From positions 250,034-314,033 of the forward strand of contig NW_003314397.1 in NCBI RefSeq assembly GCF_000143415.4: 64,000 bases of DNA, in the 5' to 3' direction. Below are positions 11,907 through 23,012 of this stretch, piece by piece. Both the position numbers and the translations under genes were made by a program. This stretch comes from Selaginella moellendorffii. Its lineage: Eukaryota > Streptophyta > Lycopodiopsida > Selaginellales > Selaginellaceae. Position 1 is the stretch's first letter, and every line of letters begins with the position of its first letter. The notes beneath the pieces were generated by a model, which was not told where the DNA came from, made no database searches, and worked only from the letters and a program-made list of their open reading frames with translations.

Positions 11907-13454
11907 CTAGGAAGACGGGCACACACGCAAAACACTTTTGTTGCTAGTGCAAAGTCTTCGTTGCGAGTTCCTGAGATCGCGAATGAATCCTGGCTTGACG
12001 ACTTCCGTGGTGACGGTGAGGTTTCCCAGGAGCATGCCAACGACGCTACTCATGGATGGCCGTGCCGAGGGAGAGGCCTGCGTGCAGTGAAGAGCAACCA
12101 TCACCACCCTCTCCACTTCTGCTGCCGCGCATGAAATTACAAGCCTCGTGTCCACGAGAGAGAGCAAACGACCACCCTCGAACAAAGTCCATGCCTGTGA
12201 TCGCTAAACTTCAGTTCAGCGTTAGAAAGTTCATCAAGCTTGGTTTTTGTTTCTCACCCGGTCGAGAAGGAAGATTTCCTCGTCAGGCAGCTCCAGGTTC
12301 ATGTTTGGTCGCCCACTTACAATCTCGAGAGCAAGGATTCCAAATGCGTAGACATCTGCCTTCTCCGTGAGCTGGCTAGTGAACAAATATTCTGGAGCAA
12401 CGTAGCCACTGTATTAAAAAACACGTAAAGAATCATCAGAGTTGCAAGCTTTTGAAGAGGAAATTGTACCAAGTTCCGACAACTCCAGTGCTGAGGTGAG
12501 AGCAACCAGCTTCCATGAGCGTTGCCAGCCCAAAATCCGAAATTTTTGGATTCAAGTCCCTGTCCAAGAGTACGTTGCCCGCTTTGATATCGCGATGAAT
12601 CATCTTGATTGTGGACTCCTCATGCAGGTAAGCCAGTCCACGAGCCACTCCAACGCATATTTTGAATCGATCGCTCCAGTCAACGAATAAGCAACCTTGC
12701 AACAATTTTTAATATTCACTTGAAAAGTGAATATTTAGTAGTTTCGACGAACCAGATACCTCCAAGTAAGATTTTCGAGAGGCTGTTGTTCTCCATAAAC
12801 TCGTAGACGAGGAGACGATGCTCGCCCTCGGCACAAAAGCCCAGCAGTCTCACCAAGTTTTTGTGCTGGACAAAGGAGATCATGGAGACCTCGTTGATGA
12901 ACTCGGCACCTTGCTGTGGACGGTTTGGCGCTCGCATCAGCTGCTTGATCGCCACGATCCCCTCCTTTTCCAGCACTCCCTGATTGAGAAGTTCTGGTCC
13001 GAGTGATCGATCTATGGTATCTTTACGTACCTTGTAGACTTCTCCAAATCCACCTTGACCGAGCTTGTTCTTGAGATAAAAGCCTTGGGTGGCCTTGTGT
13101 AGCTGCAGAAAAGTGTAGCGCTCCAATCTCCTTTCCATGTCGCCGCTGTTCTCTAGGATTTCATAGAAAAGCACGAGTTAGCAGATTTTGGAACCATGGC
13201 TGCATATATAAACCATGATGGAAAAGATCTCGAGAGCCACGAGCGTCCGTGTAGCTCTCTTGATCCTGCTCCTGCCGAATTTGCATCCTCTTCCTCCACA
13301 GGAACACAATGGTGACCAAGCAGGAAGTGTAAGTGAGGATCACCAGACAAATCCCAGCAATGAGCTTGGACATATCAGGCGATCCGGAGCCATCCCCACC
13401 AGCAGAAAGCGGAGATGGCGCTGCTGCAGATATGTACTCCCTGCCGCCGCTCAT
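11907..13454 (-). CDS. Transmembrane Ser/Thr kinase with almost no ectodomain
   Basis: Receptor-like kinase related to the cysteine-rich/DUF26-type kinase clade by its kinase domain. Six exons (13454-13214, 13152-13031, 12979-12760, 12695-12470, 12408-12258, 12194-11907) give 415 residues. About 28 residues precede a single membrane segment ([20 protein letters not shown]). The kinase then shows [10 protein letters not shown], catalytic Lys in [14 protein letters not shown] (RD type), DFGLA, GTCGYVAPEY and [11 protein letters not shown], so it should be active. The ATG at 13454 is chosen because the longer upstream frame has no ATG and a TATA-like box lies about 200 bp upstream. No DUF26, LRR or lectin domain is present. 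It sits head-to-tail with another receptor kinase but the two kinase domains are not close, so this is not a recent tandem duplicate. Confidence 0.9.
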
Positions 13455-13653
13455 ACGAAAAACAAAACATGAAAAACTTGTTCTTGCTTTATGCTCAAGT
13501 GGTGCACGGGTATGACGGAGTCCGCTTGAGAGCGAAAAAAGTCGATTGTTTGAACGCTTCAGGCCAAGACAAAGTAAGTGACAGGATTTGTATCCGCGCT
13601 CTGACTGGAAAAAAAAAGAAGCAAGCAAAGGAAGCAAGGAGAGAAGCTCCAAG

Positions 13654-13660
13654 TTATATA
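13654..13660 (-). promoter_or_regulatory. TATA-like box for the transmembrane kinase gene
   Basis: TATATAA on the minus strand about 200 bp upstream of the kinase ATG. It lies within 30 bp of the stop codon of the next minus-strand gene, so the promoter is squeezed into its 3' end. Confidence 0.4.
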
Positions 13661-13686
13661 AGATCTTAGTCCGTCAACCTTTGGAT

Positions 13687-16287
13687 TTACTTGAAGAGCT
13701 CGCTTCCCAGAGTCACTACCGTCGGGCCCTCGCCGGCTGCGACGATGCCGCCTCTCTCCTTGTCCAGAATGCGCTCCACTTGCTGTGACACTTGACTCAT
13801 CGTGGGCCTCTTCTCTGGACTCTGGGCTGTACAGTGGAGGCCCAGCAGTAACAAAGTGCCCGCTTCTTCCGTCCCTACCAAGCTCTTGTCCACCATTCCC
13901 TCCATACTACTCGACGATTCCTGGAGCGACCGTGCCTGTGTAAGTTAAGTTCCACAAACGACGCACTGCGTGTGAGCTCCACCAGGAGATCGAGCCATAT
14001 TGGCGAAAGCGACGCTACTCACCCATTCCACGATGCCGGGAGAAGGCTGTGCTGGTCGGCTCCGGTTTATTGCTTGTCGCCCGCTTATGAGCTCAAGCAG
14101 GAACACACCATAGCTGTAGACGTCGCTCTTTGGATCCACGCGGTACGTGTTATATCTGAAGAGAGAGACAAGAGAATGAGAGGAAGACAAAGCCAGAGAT
14201 GGATGCATGGCTACTCACACTGCTGCCGGATCTGCGAAGTGGCTGCTGGAGCCATTTGCTGACGGCATTGCGTTGTGGCTCGTCACCAGCAGCTTGGACA
14301 GGCCTACATCCGTAACTTTCGCCACCAAGTTCTCGTCCAGGAGCACGTTGCTTGTCTTGAAGTCTTGGTGCACGCGGGGTGGATTCCCAGAATGTAAATA
14401 TTCCAATCCTGATCCATAGCCGCAAGTTAGTACACAATCCTAGAGAATCACATCAGCACCTCTGGCAGCACCCAATGCAATTGCTACGCGTTGCTTGAAA
14501 TCCAGCTCTCCAGTTGGATTCCCATTAGGATCTATCCCAAAGTTAGATCCAGCAAGACAAGGGAGGCCAGCTACGTACCACATAAATGACTTGAAACACT
14601 CCCATTGGGCAGATAATCATAAACAAGCATTTGGTGGTCGTGTTCCTGGCAAAAACCAAGCAGACTAACCACATTCTTATGGCGAAGCTGGGACAGATTA
14701 ACGACCTGCATGAAGAAGCAAGAGCGTTGGTTGTGCGAGATCTTGTTAACTATGTCTTTACCTCCGTGACAAACTCTTGTGTAGGAGCGCTAGCTCGCGT
14801 CTTGATGGCCACAATAGTTCCATCTTCAAGCAATCCTTTGTAGACTAAACCAAAGCGTCCTCTCCCAATCAGGTTGGATGGATTAAATCCCTTGGTTGCA
14901 TGGTCGAGCTCTTGAAACGCAAACTGCTTTGCATGCTGGGCTTCCACGGCTGCGGCGATCGCTCCTTCTGTTAGAGAGCTTTCGGCTCTTCCTTTGGCCC
15001 AGTCCACTACGCACTCGGGAAAGAACTCTTAGAACGCTACTTATGATCATACTTCAAATGGTTACCTTGAGCGGAAGGATCTGAGGAGGCGGTGTCGGAA
15101 GTAGCACTCGGCCAGTGCCTCACGCGCATCAAGCACAGTGACACCAGTCCAATTGAGATTGCGACGAGAACCACCGCTCCGACTACTGCTCCAGCAATGG
15201 CACCAGCGTGAGATTTGTGGCCACCATCTTGGTTTTGAGGCATTCCCTCGCCGGGACCAAACACCAGAGCTGGTGCCAGAGAAGGCGAGCATGCTGGACA
15301 CGAATCCAGGTTTTCGCTCAGCCTGAATCAAGCAGAGTTGAAGTTACTCGACCTCCAGCTCTAGGAACTGAAATGAGCTTACCTTACATTCGTCGAAAGC
15401 TTCGAGGACCATGAAATGTTGAGCGAGTTGCCATCCAGAAAGCTGAGGAAGACAAAAAGTTATGAAAACAATCCCAACTTTACGTAGAACTTACAGCTCT
15501 TTCAAGTTGGGCAATGTTGCGAATGCTGCTGGGACTTGTCCGCTCAGATGATTTCCAGATAGACGCCTGCAAACAGAACCAGCAAAAGAAAACGTGGCAA
15601 AAGTTTGAGCAACGAGCCAAGAACAAGGCTTTGAAGAATCTAAAGCAAAACAAGCACACAGTACATATTCTTTTCAAGGAACGTGAATCCAAAAGAGAAG
15701 GACCTACAGAGAAGTTAGGTTCTTCAATTTACCAAGACCAGAGGGGATTGTTCCATAGAGATGGTTACCATCTAGCCATCTGCACAAACCTTGTCGTGAT
15801 TATCATCCATGATATCCAACCAAACGAGAGCGGCGGCCAAAAACTTACAGGATAACCAGGCTGCTCAGCTTCTCCAGTTCCGACGATAGCAATCCGTGAA
15901 GCCCCAGAGCTGACAACGTCCTGGAGTTTGGAAACATTTTTTTTCCATTGTTTGTTCTTCGCGGAGAAAGAAAAGAAGTTGAACTACTTACAGCGAGACA
16001 ACGGCGCGGCTATCTCCACCACATTTGATTCCTCTCCATGACGACGAAGCCGAGCAAGGATCGTCGCCCATCCAGCTGCGAAGTTGCGGTGGATCCCCAA
16101 GAGCGTGCTTGAAAGCCTGCAAGGCATCCGCTGGAAAAACGAGACTAAGGATGATCCAAGAGGAGAAGCCTATGTAGCGATAGTTACCAGCTCCAGGCTG
16201 TGCAAAGACGAAAAGCGTGCCCGTATTCCATAGCGCCAGAGCTCCTAACAGTACCACTGAGCTCCACAAACTCATAGAAGGCTCCAT
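13687..16287 (-). CDS. LRR receptor-like kinase with altered HRD and DFG motifs
   Basis: Thirteen exons (16287-16188, 16130-15992, 15920-15849, 15779-15708, 15566-15495, 15442-15383, 15322-15066, 15027-14762, 14705-14579, 14531-14460, 14408-14219, 14155-14023, 13935-13687) give 602 residues. Order: hydrophobic signal peptide, LRR N-terminal cap ([31 protein letters not shown]), LRRs on three exons of exactly 72 nt each (24 residues, same phase), a Pro/Cys juxtamembrane stretch, one membrane segment ([20 protein letters not shown]), then a kinase with [12 protein letters not shown] and VAIKTRA. The catalytic loop reads HQDFKTSN (Arg of HRD replaced by Gln, Asp kept) and the magnesium loop reads DVGLSK (Asp kept). 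Both Asp residues remain, so activity is possible but it is a non-RD kinase. The ligand is unknown. The 5' leader carries a long GA repeat. Confidence 0.9.
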
Positions 16288-16439
16288 ATGATCATTGTCG
16301 CTGCCCCCGAGCCCAAACGAGAAAGAGCGGAAAAAAAAGAGCGCTTCCAATCTAGCTGCTGCTGCTGCTTGGGTCGACCAGCATTTCCATTCCAAAATGA
16401 GAGTGAGAGAAGAACCTAAAACCCCCGAGCGGAGAGGGA

Positions 16440-16442
<3 letters not shown>

Positions 16443-16486
<44 letters not shown>
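16443..16486. repeat. (GA)n microsatellite
   Basis: An uninterrupted GA dinucleotide run of about 22 units, 155-200 bp upstream of the LRR-kinase ATG and probably in its 5' leader or core promoter. GA/CT runs of this kind bind BBR/BPC (GAGA-type) factors in plants; a role here is inference. Confidence 0.85.
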
Positions 16487-16489
<3 letters not shown>

Positions 16490-17894
16490 GGTATTCCCAA
16501 AGTCCGCCGATCCAGAGGAGCAAGATACTTACACACTGGTTGGCAAAGGAAAAGAGGAAAGGAGGAACCCTCTCTTCTCTCTTCTCCGTCCCGTGAAAGA
16601 GACTTGGTCCAAGTTAAAGTGATTGGCAGTAATGTTGTGTGGCAGCACCAGTCTCTCTAAAGAGAGAGAGAGCGAGGGAGAGAGAGTAGGGCTTAGCTAT
16701 AAGCTTTGCTTCTCCGTTCGGTGGTGATGGTTGTTTCTGCGACAGAAGAAATTAACTCCACTGGGCATTCAGAGCTTGTGACTCACTGTATAGCGGCAGC
16801 AGCCAGCCAGTTGTTCGTCTTGTGGAGGAATTTACAACGCCACCAAGGATCTATCAATGTATCTATAGCTCCCCCCTCCAAAAAAAAAAAAGAGAGCGAG
16901 CCCCTACATGGTGTTGGTGTTGTTTTCCTTCGCAGAGGAGCATTAACAGCGACACCTTGCTCGCTCGCTCTCGCCCGCCATAGCTGTGCCTGTGTTGAGC
17001 TCGCCTTCGCAGTCCTGTTTTTATTCGACTGGCTGCCAGCTTTGTTTTTGTATATCTTTTTCCTTCCTCCTTGCTGCTTATCCTACAGAAAAAAACACTT
17101 GGCGATTGTTAATGAAAAGCCTCCAAAAGCCAGATTCCAACTTGCTTGTCTGCTTCTCACTACAGTTCTTTTGACATCGCCTCTCAACAAATGCAAAGCA
17201 GAAAAAGAATGTGAATGTCTGCCAGGTCTCATCATCCAGCGACAAAGTGAAGAGAAAAAGTATCTATCTATCTATCTCGGAAAAGCTTTGCTTTCTCCAA
17301 CTTGCTCGCTAGAGGCCCTACACTACACTTCCATAGCAAAGCAACAAATAAACAAAGGAGAATGCGTCCTGTCCTCTCACATCTCATCTCGTCACCATCT
17401 CTCAAAGGTCCCTGTAGCTTCTCATGACGCAGTGGGCCAACAATCCAAGAATCGAAATGGATGCACTTAATAGAATAGACGAGCTATACAGAAAGTCAAG
17501 ACTCCCAACCCAAGAAGCTCATGCGAGAAATGCTACGGTGGCTGGCGAGAGTCACTTGCCTCGTGAGCGTGAGCGAGCCGAATAAAAGAATGAATGTTGA
17601 TAGCTTCCCATCCGAAAATCACCTTGGCTGCTCAAGTTTTACTCCGCTCCTTGACTTGTTTCACCTGGTGGTGGACATAAATACCACAGTCAGCACTCTT
17701 TTACGTAATAATGAAAGACACCATCGTACCTTTGGCGAGCTTTCACCTGAGCAGATTCAAGGCACACGACGTACCCGATTAAAGATGGCACCAGCAGCAG
17801 TAGCAGCAACGCGCCCCTGGCCCCTCCGGAAAGACAATAAATAAACCAAGATGGAGCCATGATCGTCAACTTCGTTGCATCTGTCCCGTGTGTG
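16487..17894. other. Intergenic between LRR kinase and PPR gene
   Basis: Holds the upstream region of the LRR kinase (further GA runs to about 16690), an A11 tract near 16880, and a short TCTA repeat at about 17261-17278. A 254-codon open frame runs through 16706-17470 but its first codon is TTG, it has no recognisable domain and its composition is that of non-coding DNA. The right end is the 3' side of the PPR gene. Confidence 0.5.
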
Positions 17895-20444
17895 TCACCA
17901 GTAATCACCGCACGAACAGCTCGCGTCCATGGGACGGAAGTGGTGGACGCGGTTGCCTTCCCTGACGGATATGTCTCTCCCGGTCATCTTGCAGATGTGC
18001 TTGATCTCGCCGTGGCAGCACACGCACATCCGCAAGTTCTTGACGACGAACAGCGGTACACCCGGCGGCGAGCTTATCGCACCGAAAGCAATCGCCAGCT
18101 TCTCGTCGTGGTACCCCCGCACGTCATGCAGCGGCACGAACCCCGCCTCCTCCATCTCCTCGCTCCACTCACGCAGCTGAGCTCCGATCTTCTCGCCCAG
18201 CCGGTGCAGCCCAGCTCTCACTCCAAACTCGTGCACCACCCCGTTTACTTCGATGTAGCTCCGGCTCTGTTCCTTCTTCATCGCCCTCTCGCCCGCCAAC
18301 TTTGCCAGGCTTTTCACCGCGTCCAGCATGCCGATGGCCGCGAACATGTTGGACAGCAGCACGTAAGGTGACGCGTTCTTCGGGTCGAGTCCGAGAACAC
18401 GCCTCGCAGCTCGCAGGCCCCTCTCCACGTCCGAGTGAATCACGCACGATCCCAGCAGCGACATCCACAGCACCGAGTCGAGGCTGAACGGCTTGCTGCT
18501 GATGAAAGCCTCCACTTCTTCGAGCTGTCCACTGCGACCGAGAAGATCCACTAGGCAGCCGTAGTGCTCGCTCGTCGGGACGAGGCAGTGGCCGTAAACC
18601 ATCGACCGGAAGTAGCTCACGGCTTTTGCGACCAGTCCGTTGTGGCTGCATCCGAAGAGCATGTTGAGCAGCGTCATCTCGTTGGGTTGAGCACCGTCGA
18701 GGTCCATCTCCTGTAGCAGCTCGGCACTCAGTGTCTCCTCCCCGTTCTGCGAGCTCGCGGCCAGGATTGTGTTCCACGTAACAATGTTCTTGAAGCTCAG
18801 GTGGTGGAACACTTCCAAGGCATAGTCGAGGCGGCCGCATTTCCCATACAAGTTGATGAGCGAAGTTCCGAGCACCACGTCGATTAGATAGCCGGTGACA
18901 ATCACCCGCTCGAAGATAGCATGACCCTCTACCAGCGCTCCAATGCTGGAGCACGCATCGATGGTGCTCACGAAAGTCACCACGTTAGCCTTGACACCCT
19001 CGAGATCCATTTTCCTGAATAGAGCCAGAGCACTCCGCCCCTCGCCATTTCTTGTTAAAGCCGTGAGCATGGCTGTCCACGAGATGACGCTGCTGTGTGT
19101 CGTTACTCCCTTGTGGAAAACGTCCACGGCGTCACCCAAGCTTCCACACGCCGAGTACATGGTGATGAGTGCGCTGAGAACCGTGAGACTAGAGTCATAG
19201 CCGGCGTCGACGACGTGCTTGTGTATGTCCCTGCCTGCTGCTAGATGCTCCGCCAACGAGCATGACTCGAGCACGTTTACGAAGGTGATCTCATCGGGCT
19301 CGACGCCGGCAGCCTCCATGCTCACGTACAGTTGGAGAGCCTCGTCTGTATATCCCTCCTGTGCGTAACCAGCGATCATCACGTTCCAAGTCACCACATT
19401 CTTCCCGGGCATTCGGTCGAAAACTCTCCTCGCGTCCTCCAAACTCCCACACCTCGAGTACATGCTCACCAGCGCGGTGTTGACGACCACGTCGGGGCGG
19501 AGCTTGCTGAGGATGAAACACATGTGTGCTACGCGAGCATCCGAGTAGACGCCGTTGGTGGCACAGGCGCGGAAGAGGAGCGCGTAAGTCACCTGATTTG
19601 GCTGCAGGCCGCTGGGCTGGATGCGGTTAAACGTCGACACTGCGTCGACCGTGTAGCCGAGTTGGATGTATGCCGAGATCATGGCGTTGCAGCAGGCCAA
19701 GTCCTTGTTGCGAGCTTGATCAAACACCACCTCCGCGTGAAAGATGTCGCCACACTTCGCATACATGTCGATCAGCGCAGTCACTAGGACGACGTCGTAC
19801 GTGAGTTGACAAGTAGCGGCAGCTCTGGCGTGGATTTTCCGAGCCTCATCCCAGTCCCCGAGCTCGGACACGGCACCGATCACTGTCGCCAAAGTCACAG
19901 CATTCGGCCACACTCCCAAGAGGTCCATTTGGCGGAGAAGCTCGAGCACCGTCTTGTGATGCCCGTTCTGGGCATAAGCAGCGAGAAGAATCGTCCACGA
20001 GTAGACGTTGGGGTGGCGGATAGAACTGAAAACCAGCCGTGCATCCTTGACGCAGCCACACTTTCCATATGCTTCCACTACGCAGTTGAGCAGCAATCTA
20101 TCCCCGGAGAAGCGCTTGCTGTGGGAGATGTGTGCCTGTATCGTCTTCAAGGCGGTGACGTCCCCAGCCTGTTTCAACAGGGAAACGTAGGCGGCAGGAT
20201 CGACAAAATCCGACTTTTGGTTTTGCTCTTCAAGGCTTGCCAGCCTCTGCTTCACATCTTCGTCCGAAAGAGTGGGAGGAGCAAGAGGAGCGTAGTCGTG
20301 TGCTTGAGGCTCTTCCACTACCGCAGCCCATAGATTGAACTCGCCACCGGTAAATGCTTTATCTTCGTGGAAGTGCCGCTGCTGCTGCTGCTGCCGAAGG
20401 AGCGATGGTATGGAGAGTCGGAACCGCTTCTTCAAGCCATGCAT
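17895..20444 (-). CDS. DYW-type PPR protein (organelle RNA editing factor)
   Basis: Intronless, 849 residues. PLS-class pentatricopeptide repeats run from about residue 95 to 720 (for example YVSLLKQAGD, NCVVEAYGKCGCVKDARLVF, VYSWTILLAAYAQNGH, LINLYGKCGRLDYALEVF). E1/E2 motifs follow (LLSNMFAAIGMLDAVKSLAK), then a complete DYW cytidine-deaminase domain with the PG-box (SSPPGVPLFVVKNLRMC), the zinc/catalytic HDEKLAIAFG (His and Glu present), the CVCCH motif and the C-terminal CGDYW. It should bind one or a few organelle transcripts and convert C to U; the target cannot be read without a repeat-code calculation. The N-terminus is basic with a Gln run and lacks acidic residues for the first 20 positions, consistent with organelle import. 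Selaginella organelles are among the most heavily edited known, which explains such genes. Confidence 0.95.
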   Translation of the reverse strand: MHGLKKRFRLSIPSLLRQQQQQRHFHEDKAFTGGEFNLWAAVVEEPQAHDYAPLAPPTLSDEDVKQRLASLEEQNQKSDFVDPAAYVSLLKQAGDVTALKTIQAHISHSKRFSGDRLLLNCVVEAYGKCGCVKDARLVFSSIRHPNVYSWTILLAAYAQNGHHKTVLELLRQMDLLGVWPNAVTLATVIGAVSELGDWDEARKIHARAAATCQLTYDVVLVTALIDMYAKCGDIFHAEVVFDQARNKDLACCNAMISAYIQLGYTVDAVSTFNRIQPSGLQPNQVTYALLFRACATNGVYSDARVAHMCFILSKLRPDVVVNTALVSMYSRCGSLEDARRVFDRMPGKNVVTWNVMIAGYAQEGYTDEALQLYVSMEAAGVEPDEITFVNVLESCSLAEHLAAGRDIHKHVVDAGYDSSLTVLSALITMYSACGSLGDAVDVFHKGVTTHSSVISWTAMLTALTRNGEGRSALALFRKMDLEGVKANVVTFVSTIDACSSIGALVEGHAIFERVIVTGYLIDVVLGTSLINLYGKCGRLDYALEVFHHLSFKNIVTWNTILAASSQNGEETLSAELLQEMDLDGAQPNEMTLLNMLFGCSHNGLVAKAVSYFRSMVYGHCLVPTSEHYGCLVDLLGRSGQLEEVEAFISSKPFSLDSVLWMSLLGSCVIHSDVERGLRAARRVLGLDPKNASPYVLLSNMFAAIGMLDAVKSLAKLAGERAMKKEQSRSYIEVNGVVHEFGVRAGLHRLGEKIGAQLREWSEEMEEAGFVPLHDVRGYHDEKLAIAFGAISSPPGVPLFVVKNLRMCVCCHGEIKHICKMTGRDISVREGNRVHHFRPMDASCSCGDYW

Positions 20445-20664
20445 TGGCCATTCAAGCTATAGCTTGCAGAATGCCAAGCCGAAATAGCGGAAAACTCACG
20501 CATGGTAGAGCTTCGATCCACGAAGATATTGGAGCAGCTTGCGATCACATAGCCTACACACACAGTAGGATAGATGAGAAAGATAGAAAGGAAAGAAAAC
20601 TCTACCACAAGATTTTGGCAGCCATGGATGTAAGGAAGAAATCCCAGAAATCGAGGCCTCAAGC

Positions 20665-20900
20665 TCAGGTTTTGCGCCGCGCCGCCTCTAACGCTGCGGC
20701 AAATGCGGCCTTGTCTTCCATGCTCGGCGGCTTCTCATTCGCCTTGACATAGCGGTGAACATCGTAAGTGGTCGCGACCAGGACGACGATCCTGTGCAAT
20801 GCAGGCGCGCATCGATCATCGATTGGAAATGCGCGATCAAGGGAAAGAGAGCTCACCCGGCGGAGTAGAGTAGCACCTTGCGCAGCGGCGGAGAGGCCAT
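20665..20900 (-). CDS. Unrecognised 56-residue single-membrane-span protein
   Basis: Two exons (20900-20857, 20791-20665) join in frame to 56 residues. The first exon carries MASPPLRKVLLYSAG; across the junction a hydrophobic helix of about 16 residues ends at ATTYDVHRYVK, followed by a charged Ala-rich tail (AAFAAALEAARRK). The shape, a short basic N-terminus, one span and a soluble amphipathic tail, is that of small inner-mitochondrial-membrane proteins, but I cannot name it. Its ATG is 108 bp from the divergent CBL start codon, suggesting a shared promoter. It lies 220 bp upstream of the PPR gene on the same strand. Confidence 0.65.
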
Positions 20901-21008
20901 GGCTAAAGAGCCCTAGGTCGTCTAGAGAAATCCCTTTAATCTCTAGCTAGGCCTAGGGTTTTAAGGAATTATGGATGGAGCGAGGCGAGGGCGCTAGGTT
21001 GCGTCGCG

Positions 21009-22104
21009 ATGTGGCTATGCCTGGAGCATTTCTACTCGGGAATTCAGCACGTACTAGCGCTGCTCTCGCGATGCTTCGAGCACAAGCGCGTGGAGAGGGA
21101 GGATTCCGAGTCGATTGCACGGGATACCAATTGTAAGTGCCGGCATTTGGCTCGATTCTTACGGGGGCTTCCATTCCAGTTAGCGTCAGCGAAGTGGAAG
21201 CGCTGTATGAGCTCTTTAAGAAGATAAGCTGCGGTGTGGTAGACGATGGTGTGATCAACAGGGTAAGAGGCTATCTCTCAATTCTTCTTCGAGGTATCTG
21301 AGAATACTTCTCCAATCAGGAGGAATTCAAGCTTGCTCTATTCAAGAGCAGCAGGAAAGAAAGCATATTTGCAGATCGGGCAAGCAGAGGAAAGAACCAC
21401 TGGACTGTGGACTGACTTACGTTTGCGTTCCAGGTGTTTGATCTCTTCAACGTCAAGAAGAACAATGTTCTCGATTTTGGAGAGTTTGCACGGGCTCTCT
21501 CTGTATTCCATCCAAATGCTCCCATGCAAGACAAAGTCGCATGTAAGTTTGAGTTCGTCAAAGTCGCTGAGGTTCTCATGTAACACTCCGATAGTTGCGT
21601 TTCGTTTGTACGATTTTAAGCACCAAGGCTACATCGATCGCGGCGAGGTAAGCATTTCTATGGTTTCTCTTCTAGTCTGGAAACCATTCTTTGGTTTGCC
21701 TCGCAGGTGAAACGAATGGTAGTAGCGACGTTAGCGGAGTCCGGTATGAATCTATCGGACGAGGTCGTGGAGAACATAATAGATAAGGTAATGCCTCACG
21801 CTTCTTTGTCTCTATAGAGCAGAAACTTTACATGCTCGACACTCATAGCGTTACCTGGCTTAAGCGTTGTAGACGTTCGAGGAAGCGGATACCAAAAGGG
21901 ACGGCATGATTGACGAAGAGGAGTGGAGCAACCTTGTACAGAAGCACCCCTCTTTGCTCAAGAACATGAGCCTCCTCTACTTGAAGTAAGAATGATTTTC
22001 TGATGATCTCCCCTTCCAACGCAAGATGCCGCTTTGTTATGATCAGGGACATTACGACTACGTTTCCAAGTTTTGTATTCCATTCGCAAGTCGAAGATAC
22101 ATAG
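21009..22104 (+). CDS. CBL: Calcineurin B-like calcium sensor (CBL2/CBL3 type)
   Basis: Calcium sensor that recruits CIPK kinases to membranes. Eight exons (21009-21132, 21180-21262, 21320-21379, 21434-21542, 21595-21647, 21707-21787, 21873-21985, 22047-22104) give 226 residues, the same length as CBL2/3. EF-hand segments: [57 protein letters not shown] and [17 protein letters not shown]. The C-terminus keeps the CIPK phosphorylation motif FPSF followed by VFHSQVEDT. The N-terminus ([20 protein letters not shown]) keeps an amphipathic targeting helix with Cys4, as in tonoplast CBLs, and has no Gly2, unlike plasma-membrane CBL1/9. The intron after exon 3 has a GC donor (CGG|GCAAGC); no GT donor preserves the conserved VFDLF junction. 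Confidence 0.96.
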
Positions 22105-22294
22105 AAAGGATTCTAAGATAATTCTTTTCGATATGACATTAGATTGGGGTAAGTTTCCAGATCTGATATTCAATTCCTATAAACTTGAGATCGTGTTCTT
22201 CGGTGCAACTTTACTAAGAACAGATCATGTTTTTATTGGCAACTTTACAATCAGAGAAAGTTTCTTTTGTCCTTATCACTTAGAACAAAGCTCA

Positions 22295-23012
22295 TCAGTA
22301 CTTGAGCTTCCAGATCTTGATATTCTTCCACCTGGATTCCATGTACTCACTAGCGTTGGACTGTGCATACACTCCACACTTGAAGTAGTGCGTCTTGCGG
22401 CTCTCGTTCACTTCCCAGTGCTTGAGCTTTCCATCCAGATAGATGCGAAGCATCATATTGTCCGCGTCGTGGATAACATTGAGATGGATCCATCTGTTAT
22501 AGACATCCGTCGCCAAGGTCGAGTGTGGCAAGTCGGCTCCACTTCGAACTAAATCTCCATGCCCGTCGAGCCGAACTTGGAGCGCAGTGGCAGCGCTCTT
22601 TCCCCCAAACACTTGCATCACACAGGCACCCTTTGTGCCCGAGGGAACGTAAAAGTCCCCCTCGAATTGCCAGATCCCTTCCAAGTACTCTGGTCTCTAT
22701 GAAAAACAATGAGAGAAATCGAGAAGATCATGTCGACCAACTTACTAGAAACCGGAGCTCGGTTCTTGGCATCGTGTGACTATCAGGGCTGTGGGTCTTG
22801 TCCGAAGTGTAGACCCACAGTTTGTGGACGCCATTGCTGACGCTGTAGCGATCAGAGACTTTGAGATCATACGGCTTCTGGATCACGTAGGAAACTGGCT
22901 GCTCGACAAAACCGGAAGTTGGATCGATGCCGAATGCCAGAGTGCTGAATTCAAGAGATAGGAGTAGCAAGGCAGCACAAGCAAACGCCATTGCAGCACA
23001 AGAAAACGCCAT
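22295..23012 (-). CDS. Citrate-binding / alginate-lyase-2-like secreted protein
   Basis: Two exons (23012-22746, 22696-22295) give 222 residues. A strong signal peptide (MAFSCAAMAFACAALLLLSL) is partly built from a short tandem repeat that gives two possible ATGs. The mature part matches the plant citrate-binding-protein family, which has the polysaccharide lyase 7 jelly-roll fold: PTSGFVEQPV, VHKLWVYTSDKTHSPDSHTM, PRTELRF at the exon junction, GIWQFEGDFYVPSGTKG, VYNRWIHLNVIHD and the closing WKNIKIW. Family members were described as vacuolar or secreted citrate binders; lyase activity in plants is not established. It converges on the CBL gene with 190 bp between stop codons. Confidence 0.88.

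Noticed and set aside
13455-13652. Signal-peptide-like N-terminal extension of the transmembrane kinase
   Set aside because: Starts with TTG, not ATG, and lies at the TATA-like box.
16706-17470. 254-codon plus-strand open frame
   Set aside because: First codon is TTG, no domain, low-complexity Ser/Leu/Lys content; treated as chance.
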